From contig JANQSK010000205.1 of NCBI GenBank assembly GCA_028284105.1, positions 1 through 13,294 on the forward strand: a DNA stretch of 13,294 nt, in the 5' to 3' direction. A program made the translations under genes and the position numbers. This document shows positions 1 through 6,837 of this stretch, in pieces. Under the pieces are notes generated by a model. That model saw only the letters and a program-made list of their open reading frames with translations. It was not told the DNA's origin and made no database searches. The stretch's first letter is position 1. Each line of letters starts with the position of its first letter. This stretch comes from Anaerolineae bacterium. Its GTDB lineage: Bacteria > Chloroflexota > Anaerolineae > Promineifilales > Promineifilaceae.

Positions 1-1
1 G

Positions 2-769
2 GGAGATACGGCCGTTACCCTCACACTCACCTCAGATTCTCCGACTGGAAACCTCATCGTGCGACTCTGTGATGTGGGCCCCGATGGGGCATCAGAACGC
101 GTAACCCTCGGGATGATCAATTTGATGCATCGAGAAGGGAATGAACAAGCAATCCCCATTCCCGTCGGTGAACCGATCACGATTCAACTCAAGCTCGATC
201 ATGTCTGTCATCAATTTCCTGTAGGTCATAAAATTCGATTGGCATTATCCACAGCCTATTGGCCATTGGTTGTTCCTGAGCCTCACAATCCGGTTTTAAC
301 GCTTCAGGGAACAGCATTGCTTGAGTTGCCTGTTGCGAATGTTGAGTTTGTTGAGGCTCAATGTGGGATTGGAACGGCCGTATCACCACCACCTGCCAAA
401 ATTAACACACTTCGTCCTGCCAAAAACGAACGACAATATATTCAAGACCAAGCTAAAAAGCTATCAAAATTTGAAATTCTCGACGATTATGGGGCTGTCG
501 AAATTGCTGATCATGGTATGATCAACGACGGCATCAAACGGGAGTCTTATTCCATTGAATGGGACAATCCTCAATCTGCCAAAGCAAGCATCCACTGGAC
601 TCAAAAAGTCGCCAGAGGTGAATGGAATACCCGCACAGAAACCAAAACCAGCCTCACCTGTGATGCCCAAGCTTACCATCTCACTGCGCAAGTCATTGCG
701 TACGAATCTGAACAAAAGGTTTGGGAAAAACAATGGCAGACCACCCTTCCCCGTCAAATAGAGACCTAA
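2..769 (+). CDS. CocE/NonD-family alpha/beta hydrolase, C-terminal part (5' end outside window)
   Basis: The reading frame is open from base 2, so the gene enters from the left edge. The GTG at 59 lies inside it and is not the start, because the 19 codons before it continue the same domain. The 255 residues visible match the C-terminal half of the complete hydrolase at 2045-4057: both share RLCDV-PDG, an NL-HR-G-EQ stretch, YWP followed by PHN, and a VWEK near the C-terminus. This part corresponds to the beta-sandwich (jelly-roll) domain of the X-Pro dipeptidyl-peptidase/CocE family. The catalytic alpha/beta-hydrolase domain would lie to the left and is not seen. Family members hydrolyse esters or amides; the substrate is unknown. 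The last 37 bases overlap the following MFS gene, which suggests translational coupling. One ACGGCCGT starts at base 8 and another at 374. Confidence 0.9.
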   Translation, partial: GDTAVTLTLTSDSPTGNLIVRLCDVGPDGASERVTLGMINLMHREGNEQAIPIPVGEPITIQLKLDHVCHQFPVGHKIRLALSTAYWPLVVPEPHNPVLTLQGTALLELPVANVEFVEAQCGIGTAVSPPPAKINTLRPAKNERQYIQDQAKKLSKFEILDDYGAVEIADHGMINDGIKRESYSIEWDNPQSAKASIHWTQKVARGEWNTRTETKTSLTCDAQAYHLTAQVIAYESEQKVWEKQWQTTLPRQIET

Positions 770-1980
770 CCTATCTTCAGCGACTATTGATTTCATTTGC
801 AATTCCAGCCTATCGTTGGATTTGGTTTAACTCTGTCTTCGGCTCCATGCGCCTCATCAACACGTTTGTAGTTCGTGGTTGGCTGGTCCTGACTTTAACC
901 GATTCCCCTTTCTGGGTTGGAGCCGCGCCCGCAATGCGCGGCATCACGCAAATCTTGCTAGGCGTTTTTGCTGGGGTGCTATTAGATCGTATCGATAGAA
1001 AAAAGGCATTCTTAGTCGCTGAAGTTGGCACAACCATAGTGTCAGCCATTATGGCTGTGCTCGTCTTTACCGATCAGATCGTCCTTTGGCATATCTTCGT
1101 GGCCAGCTTTTTTGAAGGGATGTTTATGGCGATTCGCTGGCCGGTCATCAATACGATGATTTTACAAACGGTTGGACCAGAGCGCGTGCTAAATGCCTCG
1201 GCCTCCCAAATGCTCGGCTTTAATCTGGGCAATGTCATCGCTTCGGCCGTGGCTGGCATCGTGGTCGATCGATTTGGTATTGGCACAGGTTATCTATTTG
1301 GCACAGGGATGGGTGTTATTGCCTCCATCTGTATTCTCTTTGTGAAGGGCAACTTCAAACCTGTTGCTCAAGAACAAACGGTTTCAATACGCCAATCTAT
1401 TTCTGAAGGAATTGCCTATATCAAAACACACACCACCCTCATGTATCTTATTGTGTTGGCACTGCTCATGTCATTTCTAGGATGGTCAAATTTTTCAATG
1501 CTTCCCGTTATTGCTAGAGATGTGCTTTTTGTCGAAGCCTCAGGACTCGGATTCCTCACATCTGCCGGGGCCGTTGGCTCATTGATTTCAACGGCCGTTA
1601 TTGCGGGGCTAGGCGATTTTAAAGACAAAACTCGCCTCATCATTTGGGCTGGGGTCGGCACGACCATCGGCATTTTAGCCTTTTCACTTTCATCAAACTT
1701 CTTGCTCTCGCTCATTCTTATCTTCTTCATGCAAGGGGCACTCATGGCATTCGAAGTCACGATTACGGCCACAGTGCTGCTCGTTACAGAAGACAAGATG
1801 CAGGGGCGAGTACAAGGCATTTATACCCAAGTATTTGGATTTACCTGGGTAGGTGGCATCGTCTTAGGTGCCATTGCAGAGTTTACAGGCGCACCTATTG
1901 CAATCGCGATTGGTGGCATAGGTATTGGCTTAACTATCTTTTTAATAAGAGAACGAATCAAGGACGTTGAGGCCGATTAA
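733..1980 (+). CDS. MFS transporter, MFS_3/EntS-like exporter, about 12 TM segments
   Basis: This is a 415-residue hydrophobic protein with the layout of major facilitator exporters. Motif A is visible near residues 77-91 as GVFAGVLLDRIDRKK, in the loop between TM2 and TM3. A charged central loop near residues 205-235 separates two six-helix halves. The stretch around RWPVINTMI, with later NASASQ, is typical of the MFS_3 group that includes enterobactin exporter EntS and macrolide-type efflux proteins. I chose ATG 733 because an AAAGG at 715-719 precedes it by 13 bases. The in-frame TTG at 721 lies directly against that site and is less likely. The gene overlaps the upstream hydrolase by 37 bases and sits between two hydrolase paralogues, so it may export their product or a toxic substrate; that role is inference. 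Proton-coupled drug or siderophore export is the family expectation. Confidence 0.88.
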   Translation: MADHPSPSNRDLTYLQRLLISFAIPAYRWIWFNSVFGSMRLINTFVVRGWLVLTLTDSPFWVGAAPAMRGITQILLGVFAGVLLDRIDRKKAFLVAEVGTTIVSAIMAVLVFTDQIVLWHIFVASFFEGMFMAIRWPVINTMILQTVGPERVLNASASQMLGFNLGNVIASAVAGIVVDRFGIGTGYLFGTGMGVIASICILFVKGNFKPVAQEQTVSIRQSISEGIAYIKTHTTLMYLIVLALLMSFLGWSNFSMLPVIARDVLFVEASGLGFLTSAGAVGSLISTAVIAGLGDFKDKTRLIIWAGVGTTIGILAFSLSSNFLLSLILIFFMQGALMAFEVTITATVLLVTEDKMQGRVQGIYTQVFGFTWVGGIVLGAIAEFTGAPIAIAIGGIGIGLTIFLIRERIKDVEAD

Positions 1981-2000
1981 ATTATATATGGATGATAAGG

Positions 2001-2026
2001 CTGACAAATTTCAAAACCTGTCAGGT
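2001..2026. repeat. Short inverted repeat between MFS and hydrolase genes
   Basis: CTGACA (2001-2006) and TGTCAG (2019-2024) form six-base arms around an A/T-rich loop. The right arm also lies in a second, smaller palindrome, ACCTGTCAGGT (2016-2026). There is no T-tract after it, so it is not a classical terminator. It sits in the 64-base gap after the exporter, ten bases before the AGGTG ribosome binding site at 2036-2040. It could be a dispersed intergenic repeat, an RNA processing stem or a protein site; the sequence does not decide. Confidence 0.4.
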
Positions 2027-2044
2027 CTTCAAGATAGGTGATCA

Positions 2045-4057
2045 ATGGCATTTAGTATTTTCAATCACAATGATATGCACATCAAGCAAGATTTTCCTTA
2101 TGAAATCGAGGTCATTAACCGCTGGATTCCCATGACGGATGGAGTGCAGTTAGCGGCACAAATATGGTTACCTATTGATGCCAACAAAAATCCAGTCCCT
2201 GCCTTGCTAGAATATCTTCCCTATCGAAAAAATGACCGAACCAAATGGCGAGACTCCATTCGTCACCCATACCTTGCCGGACATGGATATGCCTCCATTC
2301 GCATCGATATGCGCGGCAATGGGGACTCAGATGGGCTAATGCTGGATGAGTATACGCAGCAAGAATTAGATGATGCGCTTATTGTCATGCAGTGGCTAGA
2401 AGCTCAGGATTGGTGTACCGGGAAGTGTGGCATCTTTGGAAAATCTTGGGGGGGCTTTAATGGCTTACAAATTGCTGCTTTAAAACCGCCCCAGTTAAAA
2501 GCCATCATTACCATTGCCTCAACGGATAATCGATACACAGACGATGTCCATTACATGGGCGGCGCTTTATTAGCAAACGAAATGCTCTCTTGGGCGTCAT
2601 ATATGCTTAGCTATAATGCAGCCCCACCCGATCCCCGCTATGTGGGAGAGAAATGGCAAGAACTTTGGCGTCATCGCTTAGAGAATACGCCACCTTTTGT
2701 GGAAGCGTGGGTTTCCCATCAACGATATGATGAATTCTGGAAACATGGCTCCGTTTGCGAAAATTATGATGATATTGAGTGTGCCGTTTACGCGGTAGGC
2801 AGTTGGGCTGATGGGTACACGAATGCAGTGCCTCGTTTGCTTGAGCATTTGTCATGTCCAAAGAAAGGGCTGCTTGGCCCTTGGGCGCACAATTTCCCCG
2901 AAAACAGTAGCCCCACGCCAGCCATTGGCTTTTTACAAGAAAGCTTACGGTGGTGGGATTATTGGCTCAAAGGTATTGAAACGGGGGTGATGGATGAACC
3001 TCAAATTCGCTCTTGGATTCAGCACAGCTTTCCTCCAGACACCAACAGGCGTAACAGTGAAGGGTATTGGGTAATTGACCCGTCTTGGCCATCACCCCAC
3101 ATCTCATCGAATAAACTGGCCTTTCAAGAAAGTGATTCGGGTCATAATAGCATCGAATCTAATTTGCTGTGCGGTTTAGAAAGTGGGCCTTGGCTCACCT
3201 ACGGGGAAGCAGGCGGGTTTGCGCCGGATCAGCGGGGGGACAACGACCGTTCCCTCACTTATACCACGCCACCACAACAAAAAACGGCCGTTTTAGGCCA
3301 TCCAATCGCACACCTAACCGTAGAAGTCGATCAGCCTCAAGCCAATATGGTCGTTCGCCTTTGTGATGTTGCCCCAGATGGCACAACGACGCTGGTCACC
3401 TATGGCTTACTTAATTTGAGCCACCGAAATGGCTCAGAACAGCCTGAGCATATGCCCCTCGATACGGCCGTTTCAATTCAGGTGCCACTCAATATGTGTG
3501 GTCATGAAATTGCTGAAGGACACCGATGGCAGATCTCTATCTCCCCGAGCTACTGGCCGCATCTATGGCCATCGCCACACAATGTCACACTCACAGTTTT
3601 AGATTGCAGTCTTGAATTGCCCATACGTGAACGCCATGCTGGAGATGAAGATATACGGCCGTTTCTCCCACCCGAATGTGCAGCACCCGTTACCATCAAG
3701 CCGATAAAAGAAGCATCCTCTCGATTTGAGGTAACTTATGATCGACTTACCCAAACACGCCGCCGGGTTGTCTTTAACGACTCAGGTTCTGGTCAGTTTG
3801 AGGATGGTTTGATATTCGGTGATAGTGATGAAGATATTTATGAGTTACAGGTAGATGATCCGCTGTCAGCCAAAGTCATTTGCAATCGCTCGCAGCATTT
3901 TACCTATGAAGAGTGGCAAGTCTCTGTAGAAACCGTAAGCCAAATGAGTGCTGATGCTGAAAACTTTTACTTAACCAACGAAGTCACCGCCTATTTAGGT
4001 AAAGAAATCTTCTTTCATCGGGTATGGGAAAAAGCCATCAAGCGAGATTATCAATAG
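2045..4057 (+). CDS. CocE/NonD-family hydrolase (X-Pro dipeptidyl-peptidase S15-like)
   Basis: This is a complete 670-residue serine hydrolase. The N-terminal alpha/beta-hydrolase domain, about residues 20-290, has the nucleophile motif GKSWGG with Ser134, a likely acid at Asp256 (WADGY) and the catalytic His282 in GPWAH. Tyr60 in EYLPYRK matches the tyrosine of the oxyanion hole in cocaine esterase CocE. A helical cap region probably lies around residues 165-245. The C-terminal beta-sandwich domain runs from about residue 420 and contains RLCDVAPDG. The length is slightly above CocE (574) and near related acylases. There is no signal peptide, so the protein is probably cytoplasmic. AGGTG at 2036-2040 supports ATG 2045. 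Known members act on esters, X-Pro peptides or glutaryl/cephalosporin amides; I cannot choose among these. It is a diverged paralogue of the gene at the left edge. Confidence 0.93.
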   Translation: MAFSIFNHNDMHIKQDFPYEIEVINRWIPMTDGVQLAAQIWLPIDANKNPVPALLEYLPYRKNDRTKWRDSIRHPYLAGHGYASIRIDMRGNGDSDGLMLDEYTQQELDDALIVMQWLEAQDWCTGKCGIFGKSWGGFNGLQIAALKPPQLKAIITIASTDNRYTDDVHYMGGALLANEMLSWASYMLSYNAAPPDPRYVGEKWQELWRHRLENTPPFVEAWVSHQRYDEFWKHGSVCENYDDIECAVYAVGSWADGYTNAVPRLLEHLSCPKKGLLGPWAHNFPENSSPTPAIGFLQESLRWWDYWLKGIETGVMDEPQIRSWIQHSFPPDTNRRNSEGYWVIDPSWPSPHISSNKLAFQESDSGHNSIESNLLCGLESGPWLTYGEAGGFAPDQRGDNDRSLTYTTPPQQKTAVLGHPIAHLTVEVDQPQANMVVRLCDVAPDGTTTLVTYGLLNLSHRNGSEQPEHMPLDTAVSIQVPLNMCGHEIAEGHRWQISISPSYWPHLWPSPHNVTLTVLDCSLELPIRERHAGDEDIRPFLPPECAAPVTIKPIKEASSRFEVTYDRLTQTRRRVVFNDSGSGQFEDGLIFGDSDEDIYELQVDDPLSAKVICNRSQHFTYEEWQVSVETVSQMSADAENFYLTNEVTAYLGKEIFFHRVWEKAIKRDYQ

Positions 4058-4084
4058 AGGCATTGCTCAAGCGAGAACGAACTT

Positions 4085-4621
4085 ATGGGACAATCTGAAC
4101 CAACGCTAGTCGAATTCGTACGCTACAATCAATGGGCAAATGAAACACTCATGGCCCTTTGTGAAAAGATTGAAGGCACCTTGCTGACAGCTCCTATTCA
4201 AGGAGCAGCGGGATCAATTTTGGAAACTTTTGGCCATATTTTACGGGCTGAAGCCAGCTTTTTGATGCGCATTCATGGAGAGAGTCCTGCGCCCACTTTC
4301 AAATGGGAGGAGGCGCCTTCCCTATCTCAGTTACGCACGTATTCAAAAATTTTGGGAGATGCATTTTTAGATACGGTTCAAACCGTATCCCCCACAACAA
4401 ATGTCCATGAAGAGGAAGGAGACTGGATTTTTGACTATCAAGCTCGACTCATTTTTATGTCTTTGGTCTACCATGGCATTGCCCACCGAACGGATATCAC
4501 TACTTTCCTGAACAGACAGGAAATTGAACTACCGGAGCTTGATATTTGGGGATATCAAGATTCATTCCCCAGCCGATTCAATGCAAAATTACAAAATATA
4601 GCTGACACCAGCGAAAAGTGA
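4085..4621 (+). CDS. DinB-family four-helix metal-binding protein
   Basis: This is a 178-residue mostly helical protein of the DinB/YfiT-like fold. The start is typical of the family (a short helix ending in YNQWANE). The three metal ligands expected of the fold are visible: His51 in GHILRAE, and His130 and His134 in HGIAHR. Family members include thiol-dependent transferases and isomerases, such as bacillithiol or mycothiol transferases and maleylpyruvate isomerase, and many uncharacterised damage-inducible proteins. The specific reaction here is unknown. The gene lies 27 bases after the hydrolase and 4 bases before the dehydrogenase, so it is almost certainly cotranscribed with both. No strong Shine-Dalgarno precedes ATG 4085; the nearest purine run is GCGAGAACGAA. 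A role in thiol-linked detoxification would suit the neighbouring exporters but is inference. Confidence 0.85.
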   Translation: MGQSEPTLVEFVRYNQWANETLMALCEKIEGTLLTAPIQGAAGSILETFGHILRAEASFLMRIHGESPAPTFKWEEAPSLSQLRTYSKILGDAFLDTVQTVSPTTNVHEEEGDWIFDYQARLIFMSLVYHGIAHRTDITTFLNRQEIELPELDIWGYQDSFPSRFNAKLQNIADTSEK

Positions 4622-4625
4622 GTTT

Positions 4626-5633
4626 ATGACTAAATTTTTACTCGTCTTAGGAGACAACCAATTAAACAAAAGTGAGATCCAATCGATAAAAGATGCCTTG
4701 CCTGAAGGCATGTCTTTTCTTCAATGTGATGATGTCGATACGGCCGTTTCACATGCTGATGACATCGAGATTATTGCGGGCTGGTGTGGCCCACACTATT
4801 TGCGCCACCTTCCCAATTTGAAGTGGGCCCAGTTTTGGGGTGCAGGTGCCAATTGGGTATTGAAAGAGCCATTGCTACAAGAACGGCCGTTTATTCTTAC
4901 CAATGGCTCTGGCATTCATTCAATCGCCATCAGTGAACACATCTTTGCCCTGATGCTCCAACATGGGCGTGGTTTGCGAATGCTTCATGAAGCCCAAAAA
5001 GCCCATCACTGGGTCAGAATCGTGCATCCCTCTGAAGCGTATCCGGACTCACGCTTTCCCTTTAGCTGGGGTAGTTTGACTGAATTAGCGGGCAAAACCC
5101 TTTTATTGCTCGGTGTTGGCGCGATTGGAGAGAGAACAGCCAAGCTTGCTCAAGCATTCGAAATGCAAGTGATCGGCATTCGCAACAATCCTAAGAAAAG
5201 CTCACCTCATGTAAACAAAATGGTTGGTCGAGAACAGCTGCTTGAGGTCATTCCCCAAGCAGATTTTATTGTATCGACCCTCCCCTCCACCCCAGAAACG
5301 CATCACTTCATCAATAAGAAGGCCATTCAACAAATGAAATCAACCGCTTTTGTGGTCAATATTGGGCGTGGGGACAATATTGAAGAGACAGCCTTGTTAG
5401 ACGCATTGAAATCGAATGCAATTGCTGGGGCGGCTTTGGATGTATTCGAACAAGAGCCACTTCCCACCGAGGCACCCCATTGGGATTTACCCAATTTAAC
5501 AATTACCTCCCACTATTCGGGAAGCTCACCCCATTATCATCAAAGAGCGCTCGCTATTTTGCTCGATAATTTGGAACGATATAAAAATGGAGAACAGCTA
5601 CGGAATATAGTTGATAAACAAGCAGGCTATTAA
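4626..5633 (+). CDS. D-isomer-specific 2-hydroxyacid dehydrogenase, likely NADP(H)-type
   Basis: This is a 335-residue oxidoreductase of the D-2-hydroxyacid dehydrogenase family, close to the usual length. The Rossmann dinucleotide motif GVGAIG lies at residues 163-168. The catalytic residues are visible as Arg248 (NIGRGD), Glu277 (FEQEPLP) and His296 (TSHYSG). At the end of the second strand of the NAD domain the protein reads IGIRNNP, with Arg186 where NAD-dependent enzymes usually have Asp. This favours NADP(H), as in glyoxylate/hydroxypyruvate reductases of the GhrA type. The cofactor call is inference from that residue. The gene starts 4 bases after the DinB stop, so translation is probably coupled. 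The likely role is reduction of a 2-oxoacid to a D-hydroxyacid; the substrate is unknown. It contains two ACGGCCGT copies, at 4740 and 4883. Confidence 0.92.
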   Translation: MTKFLLVLGDNQLNKSEIQSIKDALPEGMSFLQCDDVDTAVSHADDIEIIAGWCGPHYLRHLPNLKWAQFWGAGANWVLKEPLLQERPFILTNGSGIHSIAISEHIFALMLQHGRGLRMLHEAQKAHHWVRIVHPSEAYPDSRFPFSWGSLTELAGKTLLLLGVGAIGERTAKLAQAFEMQVIGIRNNPKKSSPHVNKMVGREQLLEVIPQADFIVSTLPSTPETHHFINKKAIQQMKSTAFVVNIGRGDNIEETALLDALKSNAIAGAALDVFEQEPLPTEAPHWDLPNLTITSHYSGSSPHYHQRALAILLDNLERYKNGEQLRNIVDKQAGY

Positions 5634-5635
5634 GT

Positions 5636-5683
5636 GTTCCGAAGTTTCTAAATAGAAAAACATGTTAGCAAAAGCTTCGGAAC
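5636..5683. repeat. Inverted repeat just after the dehydrogenase stop
   Basis: GTTCCGAAG (5636-5644) and CTTCGGAAC (5675-5683) are perfect nine-base arms. Three further T-A pairs are possible beyond a bulged G, leaving an A-rich loop of about 23 bases. The stem begins two bases after the stop codon and probably marks the 3' end of the upstream operon as a processing or stability stem. No T-run follows, so it is not a standard intrinsic terminator. A dispersed intergenic repeat is the other reading. Confidence 0.5.
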
Positions 5684-5689
5684 CTCGAG

Positions 5690-5738
5690 GAAACGAAATT
5701 TAAAGCTGTCATTTCATTCAAAACAGGTACTTCGTTTC
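5690..5738 (+). promoter_or_regulatory. Second inverted repeat in the leader of the MBL-fold gene
   Basis: GAAACGAA (5690-5697) pairs with TTCGTTTC (5731-5738). Inside the loop, CTGT (5706-5709) can pair with ACAG (5723-5726), so a nested two-stem structure is possible. It is separated from the preceding inverted repeat by the palindrome CCTCGAGG and lies 28 bases before the AGGTG ribosome binding site (5767-5771) of the next gene. It could be a structured 5' leader or an operator. I recognise no riboswitch class. Confidence 0.35.
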
Positions 5739-5775
5739 ACTTAAGCGGGGAACAAATAATTATTTTAGGTGCTTT

Positions 5776-6624
5776 ATGGAACAAATTTATCGATTTACAG
5801 TTGGAAATTTTCAATTAACGTCTTTATTGGATATGGTGGGCGAACGAGATGCTTGGCAAACGTTCCCAAACGTCCCGAAAGAAGAGTTGCAAGCTGCCTT
5901 GGATGAGGTTGGCCTGTCTGCTGATTGGGTTCGTCATGGCAATGTGCTATTAGTTGATACAGGCGACAAAAAGGTGCTTATCGACACAGGATTGTCAACC
6001 GCGGCTGGTGGCCTACTTGTTGGCAATCTGAAACAAGCGGGGCTCTTCCCGTCAGATATTGATATGATTTTGGTGACGCATGGCGATTTTGATCACGTTG
6101 GTGGCTTACGAGATTTCCCTGAAGCTCAAATTGTTTTGCCACGCGAATCTTATCGGCTGTGGACTGAAGATGTTGAGGGCATGCTTGAAGAGTTTTTAAA
6201 GCTATCCAAAGACAAGGTATCAGAAGAGCAGCTTGGCAAAATGAGAAACGGCCGTTTGCAATATCCTAATAGTCTTCCAGCCATGATAGATCGGCTCAAA
6301 CTGGTTGATGATGAAGAGATCGTGCCCGGCATTCGTTTTGTTGCGGCACCTGGGCATCGTCGTGACCATTTTGCCGTTGAAATTCAATCAGAAGGTGCCA
6401 CGCTTCTGCATGTGGTTGATGCCTTCCGTCACCCCATCCATTGCAAACACCCAGATTTCCCTTGCCTATTTGACTCCTATCCAGACCAGCTTGCCAAAAC
6501 GATTCATGAGTTGATGGGGAGAGCAGCGGATAGTGACGCCATCGTATATGGTTCACACTTCATCTTTCCTGGATTGATCAAGATTGGACGGGAAAATGAC
6601 GAGTTTATTTGGTTAGATGCATAA
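5776..6624 (+). CDS. Metallo-beta-lactamase-fold hydrolase (lactonase-like)
   Basis: This is a 282-residue MBL-fold enzyme. The metal-binding signature is THGDFDHVGG with His102, Asp104, Asp106 and His107, so the second His of the usual HxHxDH is Asp; HxDxDH variants are known among YtnP-like lactonases. Further ligands are likely at His194 (APGHRRDH), Asp215 (HVVDAF) and His261 (YGSHF), in the expected order and spacing. The layout resembles N-acyl-homoserine lactonases and methyl parathion hydrolase-type enzymes, with an insert rich in acidic residues near 130-155. There is no signal peptide. AGGTG at 5767-5771, four bases before ATG, supports this start. The likely reaction is hydrolysis of a lactone, ester or phosphoester; the substrate is not readable. 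It follows the hydrolase/dehydrogenase operon after a 142-base structured gap, so it may have its own promoter. Confidence 0.9.
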   Translation: MEQIYRFTVGNFQLTSLLDMVGERDAWQTFPNVPKEELQAALDEVGLSADWVRHGNVLLVDTGDKKVLIDTGLSTAAGGLLVGNLKQAGLFPSDIDMILVTHGDFDHVGGLRDFPEAQIVLPRESYRLWTEDVEGMLEEFLKLSKDKVSEEQLGKMRNGRLQYPNSLPAMIDRLKLVDDEEIVPGIRFVAAPGHRRDHFAVEIQSEGATLLHVVDAFRHPIHCKHPDFPCLFDSYPDQLAKTIHELMGRAADSDAIVYGSHFIFPGLIKIGRENDEFIWLDA

Positions 6625-6760
6625 ATCTGCTTTCAAGCAGCGCCATTTCCAATTCAGTTAATGAGAGTGACAAACGGCCGTTATTATCATCCCAGCGGCG
6701 AGCCACGGTAAATGTATCCGACAACATTGATCTAAATGTGGCGTCAATAACCAATACCAT
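6605..6760 (-). CDS. Possible small protein, 51 residues, unknown
   Basis: A short reading frame runs on the minus strand from an ATG at 6760 to a TAA at 6605. A good ribosome binding site, AAAGG, lies four bases upstream (6765-6769). The product begins MVLVIDATF, contains ARRWDDNNGR and ends in an amphipathic stretch with TELEMALLESR. There are no cysteines and no membrane segment. It overlaps the last 20 bases of the MBL-fold gene tail to tail and is divergent from the DHA2 exporter. The ACGGCCGT at 6674 falls in it as Asn-Gly-Arg, the same reading as in several real genes here. I do not recognise a family. It could be a real small protein, a remnant, or chance; the binding site is the main support. 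Confidence 0.4.
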   Translation of the reverse strand: MVLVIDATFRSMLSDTFTVARRWDDNNGRLSLSLTELEMALLESRFMHLTK

Positions 6761-6837
6761 ATTACCTTTCGAATGCTAGAATGCTGTTTCGACGTTGAGA
6801 AGTCACGTCAGATTTGTTCCAAAAGCGACACTGATCG
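6761..6837 (+). promoter_or_regulatory. Upstream region of the DHA2 exporter with an inverted repeat
   Basis: This 77-base stretch separates the exporter from the possible divergent small ORF. It contains GACGT (6791-6795) and ACGTC (6805-6809), five-base arms nine bases apart, ending 28 bases before the exporter ATG. Such a site could bind a TetR- or MarR-type repressor, which often control DHA2 pumps, but no regulator gene is in the window. I found no convincing -35/-10 pair, and there is no clear ribosome binding site before 6838. Confidence 0.25.

Noticed and set aside
721..732. TTG at 721 as the MFS start
   Set aside because: It abuts the AAAGG at 715-719; ATG 733 has the more plausible spacing.
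59..769. GTG at 59 as the start of the first gene
   Set aside because: The same frame is open to base 2 and the preceding codons continue the hydrolase domain, so the gene is cut by the window edge.
464..802. 112-codon minus-strand frame over the hydrolase/MFS junction
   Set aside because: It overlaps two well-supported genes and its translation shows no family features.
1416..1820. 134-codon open frame on the minus strand inside the MFS gene
   Set aside because: It is the antisense shadow of a clear membrane protein and has no recognisable sequence of its own.
6625..6837. A structured RNA or tRNA in the longest non-coding gap
   Set aside because: No cloverleaf or known RNA motif could be folded by eye; only the possible small ORF and one inverted repeat are supported.
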